From CAZVCG01 sp964626265 (GTDB lineage: Bacteria > Pseudomonadota > Alphaproteobacteria > UBA9219): a DNA stretch of 10,476 nucleotides. The DNA is taken from contig CAZVCG010000052.1 in NCBI GenBank assembly GCA_964626265.1, forward strand, positions 1 through 10,476. Direction: 5' to 3'. Below, in pieces: positions 5,995-10,476 of the stretch; the stretch's first letter is position 1; every line of letters begins with the position of its first letter. Both the position numbers and the translations under genes were made by a program. Under the pieces are notes generated by a model. It saw only the letters and a program-made list of their open reading frames with translations. It ran no database searches and was not told the DNA's origin.

Positions 5995-6384
5995 TCAGCC
6001 CAACGGCAGGCCTTTAACCTTGAAATCCGGAATGATGTCCAGCTCCTTTACCGTTTCGGTCGCGACAAGCCCGGATTCGACATAACGCGGCCCGGCTTCA
6101 ATCAATTTGCCGTCGTCGAACGTAACTTCAATTTTATAGCTGGTTTCCTTGGGCGCGTAAAAACGAACGGTATAGCTGCCGCCATCCGCCAGCTCGCTGA
6201 CATCCGCCGATCCTTCATTATGGATCAACTTCAAATGGGATATGCCTTTGCCCGAATCGTTCACGAACTTGACGGTGATTATCGGCGCACGGGCCGGCGT
6301 TGTGGAACCTACATGGTGGCCAAGAAGAAATCCCGCCACGAGCACAAACAAAGTGCTGATCGCCTTGCCCCAAATACTATCCAT
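5995..6384 (-). CDS. Membrane-anchored hypothetical protein
   Basis: I do not recognise this 129-residue protein. Residues 8-26 (AISTLFVLVAGFLLGHHVG) form a single N-terminal membrane segment, likely a signal anchor, since no clear Ala-X-Ala cleavage site follows. The remaining 100 residues look beta-rich (APIITVKFVNDSGKGISHLK, SYTVRFYAPKETSYKIEVTF), compatible with a small periplasmic beta-sandwich. There are no cysteines. The ATG at 6382-6384 has AGGAG six bases upstream, a good start. The gene diverges from dnaB across a 143-nt gap containing a DnaA box and converges with nudF 27 nt away. Nothing in the neighbours suggests a role. Confidence 0.8.
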   Translation of the reverse strand: MDSIWGKAISTLFVLVAGFLLGHHVGSTTPARAPIITVKFVNDSGKGISHLKLIHNEGSADVSELADGGSYTVRFYAPKETSYKIEVTFDDGKLIEAGPRYVESGLVATETVKELDIIPDFKVKGLPLG

Positions 6385-6451
6385 AACCGCTCCTAATGTC
6401 TCTGATAAGTGGCGGCATCATAAACCTGATTAAACCATATGGCTATCCCCG

Positions 6452-6460
6452 TTATCCACA
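6452..6460 (+). promoter_or_regulatory. Perfect DnaA box upstream of dnaB
   Basis: TTATCCACA matches the high-affinity DnaA-box consensus exactly. It is the only perfect copy I noticed in the window and lies 68 nt before the dnaB start codon, in the gap between two divergent genes. It could let DnaA tune dnaB transcription. A single box is too little to call an origin, and chance occurrence in 10 kb is possible (about 8% for an exact 9-mer on both strands). Confidence 0.5.
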
Positions 6461-6513
6461 GCCCTTGGAAACAAAATTTTCTCGAATAAGAGATGATTCG
6501 CCTAACATCCTTT

Positions 6514-6521
6514 GCTACATT
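6514..6521 (+). promoter_or_regulatory. Candidate extended -10 promoter element of dnaB
   Basis: TG-C-TACATT (6513-6521) resembles an extended -10 element and uses the same TACATT hexamer as the tRNA-Asn promoter. No good -35 hexamer is present 16-18 nt upstream. Seven bases after the hexamer is the A of the dnaB ATG, so transcription from here would give a leaderless message. This is inference. Confidence 0.3.
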
Positions 6522-6527
6522 AAACCC

Positions 6528-8033
6528 ATGGCAGAACCCGCAATCAATTACCCAGCGATCCGCTCCGTGACATCGGCGGAGCTAACGCCTGTACGCACGC
6601 CGCCGCATAACATGGAGGCTGAGCAAGCTTTGCTGGGCGCGATTCTCGTCAACAACAACGCGTATGAAAAAGTCGGCGATTTTTTGAAACCGGAACATTT
6701 CTACGATCCGGTGCATGAGCGCATTTTCGCCGCCATCGTCACGCTCATCAACCGCGGGCAGATCGCCGATCCCAAAACGCTTCGCGGCGTGTTCGAGAAC
6801 GACCCCGCGTTCGCGCCCGTGGGCGGCGCGCAGTATCTCGGCGACCTTGCCGCAAGCGTCATCACCATTATCAACGTTCTGGACTACGGCCAGCTGATCT
6901 ACGATCTGCATATCCGTCGCCAATTGATCGCGCTCGGCGAAAATATGGTCAACGAAGCCTATGCGCAGGATCTCGACATCTCGGCGATGAACCAGATCGA
7001 ATCGACCGAAGCGCGGCTGTTCGAGCTGGCGCAATCGGGCGAGATGAACCGCGGATTCGTGAAATTGGAACGTTCGCTGACTGCGTCCATCCGCTTGGCT
7101 GAGGACGCTTACAAACGCGACAGCCATGTTACGGGCATCACCACCGGCCTGCGCGATCTCGACCGGAAGCTTGGAGGTTTGCAGAAGTCCGATCTCGTCA
7201 TTCTGGCTGGGCGGCCCTCTATGGGTAAAACGGCTCTGGCGACGAACATCGCGTTTAATGCAGCGCGCGCGCATTTTGAATCCGGCGGCAAGGAAGGCGC
7301 GGCCGTGGCGTTCTTCTCGCTCGAAATGTCGAATGAACAGCTGGCCACGCGTTTGCTCGGCGAGCATTCGAACGTGCCTTCGGACAAAATCCGCCGCGGC
7401 GAAATCAAGCAGGACGATTTTTCGAAATTCCTCGAAGCCACCAAGATTTTATCCCGCGCGCCGCTTTACATCGACGACACCCCCGGGCTAACGGTCGCGG
7501 CATTGCGCACCCGTGCTCGCCGCTTGAAAAGGCTCGTGCCGTCGCTGGGCCTCATCGTCATCGACTATTTGCAGCTTTTGCGCGGCAGTTCGCGGCGCGA
7601 CGACAACCGCGTGCAGGAAGTCTCGGAAATCACGCGCGGACTGAAAGGCTTGGCGAAAGAACTTGAAGTGCCTGTGCTTGCGCTGTCCCAGCTTTCGCGC
7701 GCCGTCGAAAACCGCGAGGACAAACGGCCCCAACTCGCCGACTTGCGCGAGTCAGGATCCATCGAGCAAGACGCCGACGTGGTGATGTTCGTTTATCGCG
7801 AAGAATATTATCACGCGCGCAGCGAACCTTCGCGCCGTCAGGACGAAAGCGACGAAAAGTTCAACGCACGCTATGAACGCTGGCAACGCCACGGCGAGGA
7901 AGTTCACAACATCGCGGAAGTGATGATCGCCAAGCAACGCCACGGCCCCATCGGCAACGTGCCACTGCACTTCGACGGCCAATACACGCGCTTTAGCAAT
8001 CTGGAGCGGCATTACAGCGGCGGCGGGGATTAA
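6528..8033 (+). CDS. dnaB: Replicative DNA helicase
   Basis: DnaB is the hexameric 5'-to-3' helicase that unwinds the replication fork and recruits primase. The 501-residue product has the N-terminal DnaB domain (RTPPHNMEAEQALLGAILVN at about 23-42), a linker, and the RecA-like domain. Walker A is GRPSMGKT at 228-235, the catalytic glutamate lies in FFSLEMS (Glu266), Walker B is LIVIDYLQL at about 342-350, and the arginine-finger region RESGSIEQDADVVMFVYR is at 407-424. No intein is present at the usual P-loop site. The frame is open upstream to 6396, but the 44 extra residues lack family similarity, so the ATG at 6528 before MAEPAINYPAIRS is preferred. No Shine-Dalgarno sequence precedes it. 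A DnaA box lies 68 nt upstream. The C-terminal insertion HARSEPSRRQDESDEKFNAR is charged, as in other alphaproteobacterial DnaB proteins. Confidence 0.97.
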   Translation: MAEPAINYPAIRSVTSAELTPVRTPPHNMEAEQALLGAILVNNNAYEKVGDFLKPEHFYDPVHERIFAAIVTLINRGQIADPKTLRGVFENDPAFAPVGGAQYLGDLAASVITIINVLDYGQLIYDLHIRRQLIALGENMVNEAYAQDLDISAMNQIESTEARLFELAQSGEMNRGFVKLERSLTASIRLAEDAYKRDSHVTGITTGLRDLDRKLGGLQKSDLVILAGRPSMGKTALATNIAFNAARAHFESGGKEGAAVAFFSLEMSNEQLATRLLGEHSNVPSDKIRRGEIKQDDFSKFLEATKILSRAPLYIDDTPGLTVAALRTRARRLKRLVPSLGLIVIDYLQLLRGSSRRDDNRVQEVSEITRGLKGLAKELEVPVLALSQLSRAVENREDKRPQLADLRESGSIEQDADVVMFVYREEYYHARSEPSRRQDESDEKFNARYERWQRHGEEVHNIAEVMIAKQRHGPIGNVPLHFDGQYTRFSNLERHYSGGGD

Positions 8034-8044
8034 TTGTGCTTATT

Positions 8045-8115
8045 GGTAGCGCGGGGTTCCATCCCCGCGTTTGTGACATGCGGATGACAGCGCCGGGATG
8101 GAACCCGTCGCTACC
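8045..8115. repeat. 25-nt imperfect inverted repeat between convergent dnaB and DAHP synthase genes
   Basis: The left arm (8045-8069, starting GGTAGCGCGGGGTTCCATCC) and the reverse complement of the right arm (8091-8115, starting GGTAGCGACGGGTTCCATCC) match at 22 of 25 positions, separated by 21 nt. The left arm also has its own inner hairpin, CGCGGGG/CCCCGCG. It fills nearly the whole 84-nt gap between two converging stop codons. It may serve as a bidirectional transcription barrier, or be a copy of a dispersed REP/MITE family. No T-runs follow. Confidence 0.65.
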
Positions 8116-8117
8116 GA

Positions 8118-9491
8118 TCACCCCTCAACAGGCTTCTTCGCGCGGCCTTTTTTGAGAGCATCAGCAACGAGGAATGCGAGTTCCAGCGCTTGCGTCGCGT
8201 TGAGGCGCGGGTCGCAGTGCGTTTCGTAACGCTCTCCGAGATCCTCCTCTGTCACCGCCGCCATGCCGCCGACGCATTCCGTCACGTCCTGCCCCGTCAT
8301 CTCAAGGTGGATGCCGCCGGGCCAGACATCTTCGCTGTCGCAAATGGCGAAGAACGCCCTCACCTCGGCCATAACGCGCTCGAATTCGCGCGTTTTGTAA
8401 CCGCATTCGGCTTTTTGCGTGTTGCCGTGCATCGGGTCGGAACACCACACGACGCGACGGCCCTCGGTTTTGACCTTGCGCAACAGCGGAGGAAAATACT
8501 TTTTGATTTTCTCGTCGCCCATGCGCGCGATCAGCGTGATGCGTCCAGGTTCGTTGGCGGGATTCAGAACGTCGATCAGCTTGATCAGTTCATCCGGATC
8601 GAGCGAAGGCCCGCACTTGAGGCCCAGCGGATTCTTCACGCCGCGCAGAAACTCGACATGAGCGCCGTCCAGTTGCCTTGTGCGGTCGCCGATCCAGAGC
8701 AAATGCGCCGACACGTCGTACCAGTCGCCCGTCGTGCTGTCGACGCGCGTGAGCGCCTGTTCGTACGGCAGCAGCAACGCTTCGTGCGAGGTGTAGAACT
8801 CCGTCTCGCGGATGGCGCGGGTCGTTTCGCCCGTGATGCCGCAAGCCGCCATGAACTCAAGCGATTCGCTGATGCGCTTCGCCATGTCGTTGAAACGCTC
8901 GGCTTGCAAGCTGCGTTCGACGAAACCTAGGTTCCATTGATGCACCTTGTTCAGGTCGGCATAGCCGCCTTGCGCGAACGCGCGCAACAGGTTGAGCGTC
9001 GATGCCGACTGGTTATAGACGCGCAACATGCGTTTGGGATCGGGCACCCGCGCTTCCACCGTGAAGTCCAGTCCGTTGATGATGTCGCCGCGATAGCTGG
9101 GCAACGACACGCCGCCGCGCGTTTCCATATCGTCGGAACGTGGCTTGGCGAACTGGCCCGCGATGCGACCGAGCTTCACGACCGGCGTCGCGCCGCCGTA
9201 AGTCAGCACCACGGCGATCTGCAGGATGATGCGGAACGTGTCGCGGATGTTGTTCGCGCTGAACTCGGCGAAGCTTTCGGCGCAATCCCCGCCCTGAAAC
9301 AAAAAGGCGTCGCCAGATTCAACTTTAGCCAAGGCTTTTTTCAGCTTGCGCGCTTCGCCGGCAAAAACGAGCGGCGGCTGTTTGGCAAGCCTTTCTTCCG
9401 TTTCGCGCAACACGGCCTCATCGGGATATGTGGGCTGCTGCCAGGCCTTTTTCGATTTCCAGCTTTCGGGCGTCCAATTGTCTTGTGTCAT
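8118..9491 (-). CDS. Class II 3-deoxy-7-phosphoheptulonate (DAHP) synthase
   Basis: This enzyme condenses phosphoenolpyruvate with erythrose 4-phosphate, the first step of the shikimate pathway to aromatic amino acids. The 457-residue product belongs to the class II (plant-type) family, not the class I AroF/G/H proteins of E. coli. The four expected metal ligands are present: Cys70 in FQGGDCAESF, His355 in SDPMHGNT, Glu397 in GGIHLEMTG and Asp427 in HCDPRLN. Other family motifs include KLGRIAGQFAKPRS and NPLGLKCGPSLDPDELI. An in-frame TTG lies three codons upstream, but the ATG at 9489-9491 with AAAGG nine bases before it is preferred. The symbol varies in this family, so none is given. It converges with dnaB across an inverted repeat. 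No other aromatic-pathway gene is in the window, and no leader peptide is evident upstream. Confidence 0.97.
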   Translation of the reverse strand: MTQDNWTPESWKSKKAWQQPTYPDEAVLRETEERLAKQPPLVFAGEARKLKKALAKVESGDAFLFQGGDCAESFAEFSANNIRDTFRIILQIAVVLTYGGATPVVKLGRIAGQFAKPRSDDMETRGGVSLPSYRGDIINGLDFTVEARVPDPKRMLRVYNQSASTLNLLRAFAQGGYADLNKVHQWNLGFVERSLQAERFNDMAKRISESLEFMAACGITGETTRAIRETEFYTSHEALLLPYEQALTRVDSTTGDWYDVSAHLLWIGDRTRQLDGAHVEFLRGVKNPLGLKCGPSLDPDELIKLIDVLNPANEPGRITLIARMGDEKIKKYFPPLLRKVKTEGRRVVWCSDPMHGNTQKAECGYKTREFERVMAEVRAFFAICDSEDVWPGGIHLEMTGQDVTECVGGMAAVTEEDLGERYETHCDPRLNATQALELAFLVADALKKGRAKKPVEG

Positions 9492-9744
9492 GGTTATCAA
9501 CCTTTACGGGCATTGATGCCGTCCTGTGGGCGGCGGGGGCGTTAAGTTCAACAATAAGGGGGAAAAGCGCGCGTATGATCCGGTTTTACCGGAACCAATA
9601 GAAATAGCCATAGCTAAACGCGCCGCCGATGGGGGCGTAAGCCTTATGGGAGGATGTGGCTATATCAACAAGCATGGGCCTGTTTTAGCAGGCCCATGTG
9701 ATTATGGCAACCGGATTATCGAATGCCAATATTTTCACCTTAAC
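9492..9744. other. Intergenic stretch with two small palindromes, no convincing gene
   Basis: This 253-nt gap lies upstream of the DAHP synthase gene and downstream of the 9745-10134 gene, so it should hold the promoter of the former and the 3' end of the latter. It contains TCCGGT-TTT-ACCGGA (9579-9593) and the longer hairpin at 9673-9698. A GTG-started plus-strand frame beginning at 9526 runs through it into the antisense of the next gene; it has no recognisable features and I do not accept it. I see no convincing -35/-10 pair. Confidence 0.5.
9673..9698 (-). terminator. 10-bp perfect hairpin downstream of the 9745-10134 gene
   Basis: CATGGGCCTG (9673-9682) pairs perfectly with CAGGCCCATG (9689-9698) around a 6-nt loop. 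It lies 46 nt past the stop codon of the minus-strand gene at 9745. On that strand only CTTGTTGATAT follows, so if it terminates transcription it lacks a proper T-run. It may instead stabilise the 3' end or bind a regulator of the DAHP synthase gene. Confidence 0.35.
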
Positions 9745-10134
9745 TTAGCATCGCGGCCCATTTGCGCTCAGTCGCGAGCGGTAGGTCTGCTTAACGCCGC
9801 GCGCGCCTTCCATGAACCTTTGCATGCTGGCGACAATCGTTTTATCATGAGGCCTGCCAAGCTCGATGCCACTGATCACTGCCGCAGCGCAAAGTTTTTT
9901 ATCTAAACCTCGTTCGTCCGCGTTTTGAGCCATGTGCAGCAATTGAGTTCTTGTGAGCGCCGTGTGTCTGCCTTTCGGCCACAACGCGCTCTCCGTTACA
10001 TATTCCATGGCCTTCGTAATTGAGGGGCATCTGCCCAATTTCAGGATTGCGGCCTTACGCGCCGCCGGTCTTCCGGTTCGCCCGACTTCAGCCAAGGCAA
10101 GAAGAACTTCCGATTTAGGAACATATGCTGTCAT
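9745..10134 (-). CDS. Unrecognised 129-aa basic helical protein
   Basis: I do not recognise a family. The ATG at 10132-10134 (MTAYVPKSEVLLALAEVGRT) is preferred over one four codons upstream, because the GAGG in that upstream segment sits seven bases before it and works as its ribosome-binding site. The 129-residue product is soluble, rich in Lys/Arg and mostly helical, with no signal or membrane segment. Segments such as TRTQLLHMAQNADERGLDKK and CAAAVISGIELGRPHDKTIV look like short amphipathic helices. The sequence ends in TYRSRLSANGPRC. A DNA-binding role would fit the charge but no helix-turn-helix is clear. The gene follows another small unknown gene by 39 nt on the same strand, so the two may form a two-gene unit. 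A strong hairpin lies downstream. Confidence 0.65.
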   Translation of the reverse strand: MTAYVPKSEVLLALAEVGRTGRPAARKAAILKLGRCPSITKAMEYVTESALWPKGRHTALTRTQLLHMAQNADERGLDKKLCAAAVISGIELGRPHDKTIVASMQRFMEGARGVKQTYRSRLSANGPRC

Positions 10135-10173
10135 GTTATACCTCATTAAATTAATAATTAATAAGATGAACCT

Positions 10174-10401
10174 TCATTGAAGCGTAAGTGTCGTAGAGGC
10201 TGGAGCAGTCCCGCTTGAAGGGTGAACCGGTTGAGGCTCCGCCTTCACGCCCAGAACCGCATTCATGGTCTTTTCGCCTGCGGCCCGTAAATAACGCTCC
10301 AGTGTCGGCTGAACGCACGGACTGCCCAAACCGGCGATGTTCTCAAAGAAATACTTTGCCGCGCCGACGTTCACCGTATTTTCGTCGAGCATAAGATTCA
10401 T
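10174..10401 (-). CDS. Unrecognised 75-aa protein
   Basis: This is a short frame of unknown family. The ATG at 10399-10401 has AAGGA only one base before it, too close. The second methionine, at 10390-10392, lies ten bases after AAGGA and may be the true start, giving 72 residues beginning MLDENTVNVGAAKYFFENIA. Residues to about 50 look helical, with one cysteine (SPCVQPTLERYLRAAGEKTM). The tail is rich in Pro, Ser, Thr and Ala (PQPVHPSSGTAPASTTLTLQ) and probably disordered. There is no signal peptide. An AT-rich TATATAAAAG lies just upstream and could be a -10 region. It is 39 nt ahead of the next minus-strand unknown gene. Whether it is expressed is uncertain. Confidence 0.45.
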   Translation of the reverse strand: MNLMLDENTVNVGAAKYFFENIAGLGSPCVQPTLERYLRAAGEKTMNAVLGVKAEPQPVHPSSGTAPASTTLTLQ

Positions 10402-10476
10402 GTCCTTGCCGACTCTTTTATATAGGACTTACGCAAACTGAATGGTAGGGCAAGCGAGTTCGCGGGCCAAGAAGGA

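Noticed and set aside
6385..6527. Replication origin near the DnaA box
   Set aside because: Only one perfect DnaA box, no cluster, no clear AT-rich unwinding repeats, and no dnaA/dnaN/gidA-type neighbours.
6582..7367. A 261-codon minus-strand open frame
   Set aside because: Antisense to the N-terminal and central part of dnaB; no start context and no recognisable protein features.
8190..9545. Two long plus-strand open frames (246 and 202 codons)
   Set aside because: Both are antisense to the class II DAHP synthase gene, which has all its metal-binding residues; these are high-G+C shadow frames.
9526..9906. GTG-started plus-strand frame of 126 codons
   Set aside because: Half of it is antisense to the 9745-10134 gene, it begins in a G-rich stretch without a ribosome-binding site, and it has no recognisable motif.
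1..10476. CRISPR arrays, prophage modules, secretion or defence gene clusters
   Set aside because: No regularly spaced repeats and no recognisable cas, phage structural, integrase, restriction or retron genes on either strand.

Overview
The gene content points to an alphaproteobacterium of middling G+C: an atpG-atpD cluster, guaA, dnaB, a class II DAHP synthase and a NudF-type Nudix hydrolase. I cannot place it to order. Almost everything is housekeeping chromosome, with small unknown genes, repeat elements and one frame-disrupted gene between the core genes.

Layout. Positions 1-1676 (minus) hold part of an F-type ATP synthase operon: atpG, an unrecognised 82-codon gene one base behind it, then the first third of atpD, cut by the window edge. 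The usual upstream partner atpA is absent. In its place (1756-2265, minus) is a small exported four-cysteine protein of unknown function. Divergent from it is a pyridoxamine 5'-phosphate oxidase-like flavoprotein gene (2378-2883, plus) broken by a -1 frameshift in a run of seven T. Next is a lone BrnA-like antitoxin gene (2895-3092, minus) with palindromes in its promoter region and no visible BrnT toxin. Behind that is a 120-bp palindromic repeat element (3186-3305) and guaA (3338-4882, minus).

Positions 4949-5301 carry two divergent tRNA genes, Leu(UAA) on minus and Asn(GUU) on plus. They are separated by a terminator-like hairpin and copies of a CAGAAG-type motif. nudF (5338-5967, plus) follows, then a convergent membrane-anchored hypothetical protein (5995-6384, minus). 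dnaB (6528-8033, plus) has a perfect DnaA box in its upstream region and a -10-like hexamer so close to the ATG that the message could be leaderless. A 25-nt imperfect inverted repeat lies between dnaB and the convergent DAHP synthase gene (8118-9491, minus). The right end carries two small unrecognised minus-strand genes (9745-10134 and 10174-10401) and, at the edge, a sequence that may be an insertion-sequence terminus.

Metabolically the core genes are independent: ATP synthesis (atpG/D), GMP synthesis (guaA), ADP-ribose turnover (nudF), replication fork unwinding (dnaB) and entry to the shikimate pathway (DAHP synthase). I found no strong evidence for a new multi-gene system. The best candidates for something undescribed are the small gene inside the atp operon and the frameshifted flavoprotein gene with its slippery-type heptamer.
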